A stretch of DNA of 48,690 bases from assembly GCA_035533075.1 (NCBI GenBank), contig DATLUO010000047.1, positions 1-48,690 on the forward strand. The letters run 5' to 3'. This stretch comes from Pirellulales bacterium. Lineage in GTDB: Bacteria > Planctomycetota > Planctomycetia > Pirellulales > JAICIG01. Under the pieces are notes generated by a model that was not told the origin of the DNA, made no database searches, and worked only from the letters and a program-made list of their open reading frames with translations. Made by a program: the position numbers and the translations under genes. This document shows, piece by piece, positions 9,601 to 16,862 of this stretch (position 1 is the stretch's first letter; each line of letters begins with the position of its first letter).

Positions 9601-11277
9601 CTACGCGAGGAAAACCGGCATCTGGTAATCGAATGCCTGGAGGTGAAAAGTTCGCTGGACTCTCCGTTGGGGGCGACCGACTCTCGCATCGGCGAGGCTC
9701 GGGATCAGGTGCTGGCGACTCTGGAGGCGGTGCGCGATGGCCTTAGCGGCGTCAGCCCAGGCGGCGTTGAGGCCACAGTTCTCACCGCGCCGCGCTGTGA
9801 AATGATCAAGGAGGTGTTCGTCGCCGGTTCAATGAGCCGGCATGCAACAAAAGAACAGCGTGCCGTATGGGCTGACTGGCTCATGCGGCTTTTTCGTCCG
9901 TCGCCCGCACTGGTCGAGCTGCGCGGGAGAATCGTCGGCGTGTGGATCCGTAGCAGTCAGCGAGGCACGGAAGAACGACTCGCCGATGCCCCGTATCGCA
10001 TTGACCTGCGGCACCTTGGCGAACGGGAAGTGGAGGAGTTGCTCGCAGGCGACGGAGGGCCCCCAAAGGACGACGACCAGTCAGGTTTGAATGGCTCCGA
10101 CCTTGATGAACCTCCGTGTGGACCTCCGTCTGGTTCGCTTGCGAAATCTTCGTCATCGCCAAACGAGCGGGCCACCCATGCCGTGGCCAGCTCAAAGCAA
10201 GTCACTCGGTCAGCCAAACAACCTGCGTCGGCGCTCACTTCGTCAATTCTGCTTGGCCGTGCAAGCGATGACTCCTCCATTACTTGGGAGCCGAGCATTG
10301 CGGGCAATCCCCACCTGCTGGTCGCCGGCCAACCAGGCACCGGGAAGACGACATGTCTCGTCAACATTTGCTGCCAGTTCGCGGATCACGGTGTGATGCC
10401 GATCGTATTCGACTTTCATGGGGACATCGAGGCCAAGCTTGCTCCGCGCATTCCTCGAATGGTTCGTTCGGGGATGCGGAGTCTGGGCTTCAACCCGATG
10501 CGCGTTCCAATGCATCAGATACACGGCCACGTAGAAGCTGCCGGGTTGCTTCGGGACATTTTCTCCGCGGTCTTTCCCGACCTCGGCGACCTGCAGCTGG
10601 AGGCGCTCCGCACGGCGATCAAGTTGACATTTGAGGCAAAAGGCTGGCCAATTGGTGTCGGCAAGAAACAACCTGAGTCGCCAGAGTTTGGCGAGTTCCT
10701 GGGCTATCTGCGGTCGCTGCCGAAGAAGGACGCGGGAACACGTGCATTGTTGGCACGGCTGACGGAACTAGACGATTATGACTTTTTCGACAGTCACGTC
10801 GAGACGCCCAGCATGTTGGATCAGTCGCAGCCGGTCGTGATTCAGCTCCATCAGACTCAAAACGAAGCAGTCCAACGGGCGTTCGCCGCATTTACCTTCT
10901 ATCGCCTATACCAGGATATGCACCAGCGCGGCCAGCAAGATCGGATCACACACTCTATCATTTTCGACGAAGCGCACCGGGCCGCAAAGTTGAAACTGAT
11001 TCCGACTATGGCAAAGGAGTGCCGTAAGTTTGGGCTATCGCTAATACTGGCATCGCAGGAATCCCGTGATTTCGACCGTTCGCTTTTCGGCAACATTGCC
11101 AATTACCTGCTGCTGCGAGTGACGGAAGACACGGCGCGCCATCTCGCAAAGAACGCTCTACCCTCCGGCCGCCAGCGCGCCATCACGGACAAGCTGAAGC
11201 AGCTTCCGAAGTACGAGGCTCTGTGGCTATGTGAAGGACGAAAATCACCTGTCCACATCAGACTCTCCCCGAAGTAA
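6649..11277 (+). CDS. DptH-like protein: PD-(D/E)XK core plus HerA/FtsK-type ATPase
   Basis: This 1542-residue protein starts with an ATGA overlap. Residues 1-900 are not recognisable in detail. A nuclease-like core follows: D981 in QRCDLLAL, then a strand and E998-V-K1000 in CLEVKSS, i.e. D-X16-E-X-K. A Ser/Pro-rich linker (about 1130-1200) leads into a motor domain with Walker A GQPGTGKT at 1227-1234, a PIVFDFHGDIE block, and Walker B IIFDEAH at 1437-1443, followed by LASQES and NIANYLLLRV blocks as in HerA/FtsK-type DNA translocases. This order resembles DptH of phosphorothioation-dependent restriction. I infer DNA translocation and cleavage by the complex formed with the two upstream products. 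No stop or frameshift interrupts it. Confidence 0.8.
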   Translation: MTADELASQSLLCWIDAELSTHRALARQELPKIDLPYFFAGLSQLALPGPVSLALVDFDADMGKLVSLRKKYKANGIMHLSDDLHMAGSWRNSRASHPFTVALARGRHPGVNTLQHQEQVTSGQLVRYLLSWTTERAPFVKTSGHRKLLEVLTDDVLLAAFSFEQIRAFLATWATNEKKHGSNAPRASLPALGLFADPALFELSPGPELRLQRNLETIRKIRDLGAGSLTALRKRVDKSRGSRLRTILAKIETVRREPTVAKLADVTLADALELLNPQPERNREPPAEPETEVDEALGTLDDRTLPRAAADALLDDRRDDLRANAETLAERLRDAIQGDDTDDEVSGEVLVAGEPQEFSTRLDRKFVGWIHKFCSGEVWGGLVQTNQPDLARALADYDRPGTRVTNPEELTVDAEGSEQLGLSRFFKDWDQELERLTGKNPTISVIWREFVERRSELLPDLDMLAHFPLDWFAGNSKAAKTAEKYLNVAGQLYGSVAANYDRMSGEVDQHWARTTLDGLLALDVVQVRVELGRGEEAFKAVLLPTHPLHLWRYCRLSAILRGLGKSLPPEDRRAVLEEVGEPQQFLSVIYASRFPGNRGADRILPVSSDIHRLATFENLRNACQSEDGQQSLAYAVERFAAIHRQHVFPLRLVLLNPPHAGKLLLGLLKLLDGRKRDFIPNLCIEIRGTPEHAGRLHEALPFDTRERDLLEERIASGRLELRVDRQPKPLLQHLAALKDNPCHLLAVFDESSVSIRRGGAGLHLPMSPFCVRRNPKFDKFQNALRLEPADTDPPFGEFLKLLNKAEGAESEGNSYAWGDAQGLREAVDGTVCGDEFAARWFFLADRALPAEGGMNAKRLLRRREGQRHVLLTAGDYLAMVRLMRPVFEEDAANLLVSVPQLETLLAEGAHLVGGGVLDLVKSSDGTIVKQKVIGLMGLLLAARDHRRRHPASLVVSTDSQLARLWLRLGQQGLGEMGQRCDLLALREENRHLVIECLEVKSSLDSPLGATDSRIGEARDQVLATLEAVRDGLSGVSPGGVEATVLTAPRCEMIKEVFVAGSMSRHATKEQRAVWADWLMRLFRPSPALVELRGRIVGVWIRSSQRGTEERLADAPYRIDLRHLGEREVEELLAGDGGPPKDDDQSGLNGSDLDEPPCGPPSGSLAKSSSSPNERATHAVASSKQVTRSAKQPASALTSSILLGRASDDSSITWEPSIAGNPHLLVAGQPGTGKTTCLVNICCQFADHGVMPIVFDFHGDIEAKLAPRIPRMVRSGMRSLGFNPMRVPMHQIHGHVEAAGLLRDIFSAVFPDLGDLQLEALRTAIKLTFEAKGWPIGVGKKQPESPEFGEFLGYLRSLPKKDAGTRALLARLTELDDYDFFDSHVETPSMLDQSQPVVIQLHQTQNEAVQRAFAAFTFYRLYQDMHQRGQQDRITHSIIFDEAHRAAKLKLIPTMAKECRKFGLSLILASQESRDFDRSLFGNIANYLLLRVTEDTARHLAKNALPSGRQRAITDKLKQLPKYEALWLCEGRKSPVHIRLSPK

Positions 11278-11373
11278 ATCCAGAGGCACGTCGACGCGAA
11301 GTTGTGCGAGCGCACTCGCCATGAGGCTCCCCATCGGACACCCCAATCCACCTCGATCCGCGGCCAAAGTGGC

Positions 11374-11395
11374 TCTCTTTGGACCACGATCAACA
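11374..11395 (+). repeat. 21-nt sequence shared with 35985-36005 (one-base indel)
   Basis: TCTCTTTGGACCACGATCAA and the following CA recur at 35985-36005 with one C missing. Here it lies about 16 nt from the point where the RtcR-like gene loses homology. The other copy lies at the right end of an inverted-repeat element that abuts a truncated ABC ATPase. A chance match of this length in the window is unlikely but not impossible. Confidence 0.4.
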
Positions 11396-12204
11396 GCCGC
11401 CGCAAAAAGGCTCCGATTCGAGCAGCTCGCGCGAGAGGGCCGCGCAATTCACGGCCAGAAAGGGCCCCGTACGCCGCGGGCTGGCCTTGTGAATGGGCTG
11501 CGCGAACATCTCCTTGCCGGTGCCGCTTTCGCCGAGCAGCAGGACCGACACGCCGTGCAGGGCGGCGCGCTTTGCCCGACCTACCGCCACGCGGATGGCC
11601 TGGCTCTCGCCGACAATGTCGCCGAATCCTTCCACCTGGCTGGGAGCGTGCGAGGCAAGGTGCTCGAACTTCGTGTCGGCGCCACGCAATAGTTCGGGCA
11701 AAACGTCGATGGTCAGGTCGAACGGGATCTCCGTCTTCCACGCCTTGCCCTGGTGCGTTTCATAAAAGGTCGCCGGGTAGCGGGTCTTTCCCAGCAGCAG
11801 CCAAACGGCGGCCATGGCGGCGTGCCGGGGCTGAGATGAATGCAGAGTTCGACCGGATTGTCGGCCGTCTCGCGCGCGAGCCTGGCGAGCTCGGCGTCGG
11901 CGCTACGGAAGATGGCCGGGTAGTCGGTCGGCTTTTCCAGTTCGACGCGGATGATCGTGGCCTTCTTGCCGAGCCAATCGCGATACGACTTGTTCCAGGC
12001 AGGCCGAAAATTGCTGAGAAGGCGGATTTCGTCGAACGGCTCCGCGTCAATCAGCGCTTTGATGGGACCAATCTCGCGGGCGGTGGGTTGCGCGCCGCCG
12101 AGCTCGGCGAGAATCTCGGCGCCGGCCGAGTTCTTCCACGAGGCAGCCATGGCCTTGAGGTCGCTGTGCCCGATCCAGGCAACCAGCACCCGCCGCTTAT
12201 TCAT
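11390..12204 (-). pseudogene. RtcR-like sigma54 activator with CARF-like N-terminus, frameshifted and truncated
   Basis: The reading begins at 12204 with a CARF-like domain (RVLVAWIGHSD, later CIHLSPGTP). Near 11817-11822 a single G appears to be missing. Before it the frame reads SPGTPPWPP; after it the other frame continues with MAAVWLLLGKTRYPATF, as expected for this family. Downstream comes the sigma54-activator AAA+ start with Walker A GESGTGKE and a VNCAAL block. Homology stops after LLESE at 11411, where ELFGHxKGAFTGA should follow. The rest of the AAA+ domain and the DNA-binding domain are absent. In other bacteria RtcR activates the rtcBA RNA-repair operon; none is visible here. The gene is dead, probably broken when the neighbouring defence operon arrived. 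Confidence 0.8.
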
Positions 12205-13008
12205 GATGAACCCCGTTTGGTAACACCAGCTTGACGAATACCCAACTTAACGGTGGGCAAGTAAGTGTTCAAGCGGCGGCATCACCAGCTCGAGATCGGC
12301 GAGCATTGAGCGGCTGATGCGGTCCCACGTTCCGCGACCTGCGAACCGCTGCCGAATCCGCTTCCCGGAACGCCACAGGGGGCAAGTCGCTTGCGGCGGC
12401 GGGCAGTACCGTTTAGAAGAAAAAGACGGCGTGGAAGGGTTGGCCTGGACCCGCGACCACGGCCCGCCCCAAACACCTGACGACTGACGCCTGCCATTTA
12501 CAAAGCCTTGCACCGTGGTGGACGGCGTCCGGACCACGCCAACCGCGCCCGCGCGGCCTACGAGCGGCAGGCGCGGATTCCCATCGAGCAAGCGGCGGCA
12601 GGCATCTTGAAACAACGCGCGGCCCGCAAACCACGCCGGACCAAACCCCGGGCCCTGAACCCTGAATCCCGGCCCGCCGACATGCTGCCCCGGCATCGCG
12701 GGGATTGAAACGGGGGCCGGCGACTGATTACCGCGTGCAGGTCGGCGTCGAGCAGACGGCGGGGCACGGCGACCGCCGGCGCCCCGTCAGCCGCCGCCAG
12801 TGCGACGGCCACGATCCACGAAGAATGGCTCGCGGAAGGGACGGTCGGCACGGTGAACCAGAAGATGGGGACCAGAACTACATTCGGGAGATCGATCGCG
12901 ATCTGTCCGGCCGGCTGGCCGAGCCGGGCGGCCGCGACTTTTGGGTGGCGCCGTGGAAAACAAGGAAGCTTGTCCGAAGCCACCTGCTCGTCTATATTCG
13001 GTGGTTTC
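12205..13008. other. Gene-poor stretch between the RtcR-like pseudogene and tRNA-Val
   Basis: Open frames exist on both strands, for example 12247-12696 and 12558-12983 on the minus strand and 12508-12708 on the plus strand. None has a recognisable domain or a clear start. The plus-strand frame ending near 12708 is rich in Arg and Ala with an AYERQARIPIEQAA helix and could be the tail of a decayed gene. Near 12696-12713 a GGGGATTGAAAC string resembles the end of many CRISPR repeats but occurs once. I see no functional gene here. Confidence 0.4.
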
Positions 13009-13082
13009 GGGCGGCTAGCTCAGTTGGTTAGAGCGCCATCCTCACACGGTGGAAGTCACAGGTTCGAGTCCTGTGCCGCCCA
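13009..13082 (+). tRNA. tRNA-Val (anticodon CAC)
   Basis: The 7-bp acceptor stem GGGCGGC pairs perfectly with GCCGCCC, followed by discriminator A; CCA is not encoded. The D arm (GCTC/GAGC with AGTTGGTTA), an anticodon stem CCATC/GGTGG with one T-G pair and loop CTCACAC, and a T arm ACAGG-TTCGAGT-CCTGT are all present. Positions 34-36 read CAC, which decodes GUG. No repeat of its 3' end was seen elsewhere in the window. Confidence 0.96.
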
Positions 13083-13179
13083 TTCCCGAAAACCGAAAAC
13101 CCGCTCCGCGTCACTGGCAGCTATTCCGGCACCGGCCATGTGTATCGTCTCCTTGCTTCAGCGGAGATAACCTGCGGCG

Positions 13180-14508
13180 ATGAGCGTCTACTTGCTGGCC
13201 ACTCTCGATACCAAGGGACGAGAAGCCGACTTCATTCGCGAATTGCTCCGACAGGCCGAAGTTGCCGTCACGTTGGTCGACGCCGGCTGCCTGGGAACCG
13301 CCGCAGTCGCCGCCGACGTCACACGCGAGGCCCTGTTTGCCGAGGGCGGGTATGACCTTGCCAGCCTCGTGTCGGCCGCAGAAAGGGGCCAGGCCGTCAC
13401 CGCCGCCGCGGACAGCGCCGCAAAGCTGATTGCCCGGCTCCACGCCGCGGGCCAGGTCGATGGCGTGCTGGCCATCGGCGGCTCGGCCGGCACGACCATC
13501 GGCACGGCCGCCATGCGCGTGCTTCCGCTGGGCGTGCCCAAGCTCATGTTGAGCACGCTCGCTTCAGGCCAGGTGCGGCAGTTCGTCGGCGACAAAGACA
13601 TCTTGATGCTGAACTCGGTCGTCGATATTTCGGGCGTCAATCGCATCAGTCGGGCCACGCTCGCCAACGCCGCCTGGGCGATGGCCGGCATGGTGCGGTT
13701 CGGTGGTCGACCGCACGAAGGCTCTGCGTGGGGCGGCCTTCCCAGGCCGTCTGAATTCGAAGAAGGCCCGGAAAGAGCGGACGGCCTGGGAAGGCCGCCC
13801 CACGGCGAACAGCACCGGGCGGCGGAGCCGGCCGATCGCCCGCTGATCGCCGCCACCATGTTCGGCGTCACCACGCCGTGCGTCGAGCACGCCCGGAAGC
13901 TGTTGGAGGAGGCCGGCTACGAAGTGCTGGTCTTTCACGCCACCGGCAACGGAGGCCAAGCGATGGAGTCGCTCGTCGCCGACGGGCTGATTGCCGGCGT
14001 GCTCGACATGACCACGACCGAGCTGGCCGACGAACTGGTGGGCGGCTTTTTGACGGCCGGCCCCGACCGCCTCACGGCAGCGGCCGGCCGCGGCGTGCCG
14101 CAGGTGGTTTCGGTGGGAGCGACCGACATGGTCAATTTTTATGCTCCCGAAAGCGTGCCGGCCCGGTTTGCCGGCCGCAAGTTCTATCGCCACAACGCCA
14201 ACGTCACGCTGATGCGGACCACGGAGAGCGAGAGCGCGGCGATCGGCGCCGACATCGGCCGAAAGCTTGCGGCAGCGAGCGGACCGGTGGCGGTGGTGCT
14301 GCCGCGACGAGGAGTTTCGGCCCTCGACTGCGAAGGTCAGCCGTTTTGCGACGCCGCCGCGCGAGAGGCGATGTTTGATGCCCTCCGCTCGGCTGCTTGC
14401 GACCGGTTCGAGATCGTCGAACTCGACCTGCATATCAACGACCGTGAATTCGCCGAGGCCGCCGCGATGAAGCTGCTGCAATTGCTGCGGCCGAGTTGCA
14501 CCGATTGA
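13180..14508 (+). CDS. Tm-1-like ATP-binding domain (UPF0261) protein
   Basis: The 442-residue product starts SVYLLATLDTKGREADF and contains the family blocks LDTKG, VLAIGGSAGTTIGTAAM, GDKDILMLNSVVDI, IAATMFGVTTPCVE, EVLVFHATGNGGQAME and RFAGRKFYRHNANVTLMRT. These are typical of the UPF0261/Tm-1 family (tomato Tm-1 N-terminal domain). The biochemical role in bacteria is not known. Length is somewhat above the usual 400 or so because about 25 residues (roughly 184-208) between the two domains are encoded by a palindromic repeat inserted in frame. The gene stands alone downstream of tRNA-Val. ATG 13180 has no strong Shine-Dalgarno sequence, but homology begins at once. Confidence 0.88.
   Translation: MSVYLLATLDTKGREADFIRELLRQAEVAVTLVDAGCLGTAAVAADVTREALFAEGGYDLASLVSAAERGQAVTAAADSAAKLIARLHAAGQVDGVLAIGGSAGTTIGTAAMRVLPLGVPKLMLSTLASGQVRQFVGDKDILMLNSVVDISGVNRISRATLANAAWAMAGMVRFGGRPHEGSAWGGLPRPSEFEEGPERADGLGRPPHGEQHRAAEPADRPLIAATMFGVTTPCVEHARKLLEEAGYEVLVFHATGNGGQAMESLVADGLIAGVLDMTTTELADELVGGFLTAGPDRLTAAAGRGVPQVVSVGATDMVNFYAPESVPARFAGRKFYRHNANVTLMRTTESESAAIGADIGRKLAAASGPVAVVLPRRGVSALDCEGQPFCDAAAREAMFDALRSAACDRFEIVELDLHINDREFAEAAAMKLLQLLRPSCTD
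13729..13802. repeat. Palindromic repeat embedded in frame in the UPF0261 gene
   Basis: Two perfect 23-nt inverted arms (13729-13751 and 13780-13802, beginning TGGGGCGGCCTTCCC) flank a 28-nt spacer. The reading frame stays open across it and adds a low-complexity Gly/Arg/Pro-rich loop between the two protein domains. Confidence 0.85.
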
Positions 14509-14511
14509 TGC

Positions 14512-15246
14512 TCACGTCGCTTCCAGCACGGTCCGCCAGCGCCGCGGCACACTGTGATAAGCCGCCTGATACGTTTCTTCGAGGGGAACAGGGATATAGG
14601 TCTCCGGCGTGAGAAACAGCGGCATCGGCGGCAGGACGTCTCCCACAGCCAGTGGCTGCACATAGGCCCGCGGAATGTCGTCGGCCGCGTAGGCCGCCAG
14701 GGTCAGTGGCTTGCCCGTTGGAATCGTGTAGGAGTCGTCGCCGAGATCCGCCCAGACCGCGCCATGAACTCCTTGCGGGTCGCGCGGGCCGGGAGGAAAC
14801 AAGTCGACGATCAGCAGGTGCGTTGCCTCCAGGATCAGCCCGGCCGTCTTCTCGACGAACTTTCGCCACGGGCGCCGGCCGGCTTTGTTTCCGGGCGAGA
14901 CCACCTCGATCACCGCGACCACTCGATCGTCGCTCGAATGCCGCACCGTCAACCGCCGTCGGTGCGAGGCGTAATGGGCCGCCTCCAGCGACGCCGTGAT
15001 TTCGACCTCGGGTGGCGCGACGCTCACCGTAATGCCGCCCGGTTCTTCGTGCTCAGCCGCAGGGCCCGCGTCGGTTTGAACAGTCAAGATGTCGGCCTTA
15101 AGGTCACCGGCTGCCTGTTCGACCTGCGCATAGTAACCGGAAGGCAGCAGCCCGTCGTTGAGCCGAATCTTGATCAACGGAATCCAGGTGCAGTGGAAGT
15201 CGTGGAACGCGCCCGCACTCGCGCGAGTCCAGTCGTGTACAGGCAT
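14512..15246 (-). CDS. DUF4058 family protein
   Basis: The 244-residue product begins MPVHDWTRASAGAFHDFH, the characteristic start of DUF4058 proteins. The ATG at 15246 is therefore chosen although the frame stays open to 15339. Other family-like blocks are GLLPSGYYAQVEQ, ITVSVAPPEVEI and VVAVIEVVSPGNK near residues 40-140. The function is unknown; the IEVVSPGNK strand resembles PD-(D/E)XK-like folds such as Uma2, but that is only a resemblance. The gene converges with the UPF0261 gene, with 3 nt between their stops, so antisense effects are possible. Confidence 0.88.
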   Translation of the reverse strand: MPVHDWTRASAGAFHDFHCTWIPLIKIRLNDGLLPSGYYAQVEQAAGDLKADILTVQTDAGPAAEHEEPGGITVSVAPPEVEITASLEAAHYASHRRRLTVRHSSDDRVVAVIEVVSPGNKAGRRPWRKFVEKTAGLILEATHLLIVDLFPPGPRDPQGVHGAVWADLGDDSYTIPTGKPLTLAAYAADDIPRAYVQPLAVGDVLPPMPLFLTPETYIPVPLEETYQAAYHSVPRRWRTVLEAT

Positions 15247-15338
15247 GGAAACGAACTCCCACAAAAAACGAAGCACATCCGACCCGCGAGGCGCGAGTCG
15301 GATGCGTTCAGTATACCCAGTTGCCCAATGACGGAGCA

Positions 15339-16676
15339 CTACCGGCGGTTGAGCTGCTCGGCGGTCACGTCGCGCGCGGCGGGATGCTCGGAGACCAGCG
15401 GCAATTTGTCGCCGTAAATCCGCTGCTGTTGCTCCAACACCGTCATCAGGCGCTTTGCCCGGTCAGGATCGGCCGCGGCCAGGTTGTGCCGCTCGTCGGG
15501 GTCGTCGCGCAGGTTGAACAACTGCGTCTCGTTGATCTTCGGGTAGCGAATCAGCTTCCAATCGGCTTGACGCACGGCCCGTTGCACTTCGCGATAGGCC
15601 AGAAACACCGTGTCTCGCGCCTGCCCCGGTTGGCCGCGGACGATGCCCGCAAAACTTTTCCCGTCGATGGCGGCGGGCGCGTCGATCTTCGCCAGCTCGC
15701 AAAGCGTGGGAAAGATGTCGTAAAGATAAACGAAGGCGTCGGACTCGCCGTGGGCGATTCCCGGCCCGGCGAAGATCAGCGGCGACTTCATGCTGTGCTC
15801 ATAGAGACTCTGCTTGCCCATCAGCCCATGGCTTCCCAAAGCCAGGCCGTGATCCGACGAGAAGACGATGATCGTGTTGTCGTATTGCCCGGCCTCGCGC
15901 AAGGCGGCCAGCACGCGGCCGATCTCACGGTCGAGGTGTGTAATCACGCCGTAATAATCGGCGAGCTGCCGGCGGATCTCGTCTGGCTGCCGCGGCCAAG
16001 GAGCCAGCCGCTCGTCGCGGACCGTCAGCTCGCCGTTGTCGAAGGGGTGCAACGGCAGATAGTTGCCCGGCAACGGCATGTCCGCGTCAAGGTACTTTGC
16101 CCGATCTTCACGGTTGACGACGCGCGGATCGTGCGGGTTGGCGAAGGCCAGATACATCAAGAACGGCTTTTCGCCGGTCTGCTTTGTGAGAAATTCGATC
16201 GCGGCGTCGGCGATTTCTTTGCCCGGCTGGCCGGAGCGGCGTTCCGCCTCGTCGTTGGCCAGATACTTGTTGATCTGGAATCCTTTGTGAATGCCCAGCG
16301 GCGTGTTGCCGCGCTTGCCGTGGTGATAAGTGACGTAGCCGGCCGCGTTGAACGACCGCGGGAGGTTGGCGTCGTAAACCCCGTTGGCGCCCGGCTCGAT
16401 GTGAAACAGCGAGCGACCGCTCAGCAACATGGTGCGGCTGGGCAAGCAAACGGCGGGCGTGGCGAAGCTGCCCATGCAATAGGCGTTGCGGCAAACGAAG
16501 CCCGCGCGCACCAGCCCGTCGAGATGGGGCGTTGCGATCGCGCCGTTGCCCAGGGCATGGATGGTGTCGGCCCGCTGATCGTCGGTGAGCAGAAACAGCA
16601 CGTTGGGCCGTTCCGCCGCATGCGCGAAGCTCGCGGCGAGGAGCAAGATCGACAAGCGAATAAGTAATCGAGTCAT
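15339..16676 (-). CDS. Secreted sulfatase (formylglycine-dependent, Cys type)
   Basis: The 445-residue protein starts with a signal peptide (LLIRLSILLLAASFAHA). The alkaline-phosphatase-like sulfatase fold is shown by RPNVLFLLTDDQR, C77-L-P-S-R81 (the C-x-P-S-R motif whose Cys becomes formylglycine), YHHGK and FSSDHGLALGSHGLMGKQSLYE. It should hydrolyse sulfate esters, probably on polysaccharides, outside the cytoplasm. The frame stays open upstream to 17438, but the signal peptide and the opposite-strand ABC permease show ATG 16676 is the start. The upstream region shared with that permease contains repeat family A. No anaerobic or FGE maturase is in the window. Confidence 0.93.
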   Translation of the reverse strand: MTRLLIRLSILLLAASFAHAAERPNVLFLLTDDQRADTIHALGNGAIATPHLDGLVRAGFVCRNAYCMGSFATPAVCLPSRTMLLSGRSLFHIEPGANGVYDANLPRSFNAAGYVTYHHGKRGNTPLGIHKGFQINKYLANDEAERRSGQPGKEIADAAIEFLTKQTGEKPFLMYLAFANPHDPRVVNREDRAKYLDADMPLPGNYLPLHPFDNGELTVRDERLAPWPRQPDEIRRQLADYYGVITHLDREIGRVLAALREAGQYDNTIIVFSSDHGLALGSHGLMGKQSLYEHSMKSPLIFAGPGIAHGESDAFVYLYDIFPTLCELAKIDAPAAIDGKSFAGIVRGQPGQARDTVFLAYREVQRAVRQADWKLIRYPKINETQLFNLRDDPDERHNLAAADPDRAKRLMTVLEQQQRIYGDKLPLVSEHPAARDVTAEQLNRR

Positions 16677-16686
16677 GCTTACCAGT

Positions 16687-16783
16687 GTAGGGTGGAGAGA
16701 GCGAGCTTGCGAGCGCCGGCCCACCGTAATCGACGTCGCTAATGGTGGGCCGGCGCTCGCAAGCTCGCTCGCTCCCACCCTAC
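16687..16783. repeat. Dispersed repeat family A, inverted pair (copy A1)
   Basis: Left and right arms share GCGAGCTTGCGAGCGCCGGC and are inverted around a roughly 18-nt spacer that contains CGACGTCGCT. It occupies the divergent promoter region between the sulfatase and the ABC permease. Further copies are at 24734, 32756, 41760 and 44201. Confidence 0.9.
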
Positions 16784-16787
16784 CGCC

Positions 16788-16819
16788 AATCCAAAATCCA
16801 AAATCCAAAATCCAGAATC
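16788..16819 (+). repeat. AATCCAAAA tandem repeat (copy 1)
   Basis: About three consecutive copies of a 9-nt AATCCAAAA-like unit. Similar short arrays occur at 33974-34000 and 37716-37740, each directly upstream of a plus-strand gene. Confidence 0.7.
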
Positions 16820-16862
16820 GCTCAGCCTGTCGATCAGGACGCTCGACTGCTAAAATGCCGTT

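Noticed and set aside
459-11277. Complete Dnd/Dpt phosphorothioation system
   Set aside because: No DndB, DndC, DndD or DndE-like protein is encoded in the window, so only a Dpt-like effector part can be claimed.
12696-12713. GGGGATTGAAAC string resembling the end of a CRISPR repeat
   Set aside because: It occurs once, with no second copy at repeat spacing and no cas genes. A single match of this kind is not an array.
13009-13082. tRNA-Val as a possible integration site for the accessory island
   Set aside because: No duplicate of the tRNA 3' end and no integrase were found in the window, and the island ends about 800 nt or more before the tRNA.
15321-16667. 448-codon plus-strand open frame opposite the sulfatase
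   Set aside because: The sulfatase on the minus strand has its signal peptide and catalytic motifs. The plus-strand product shows no family features.
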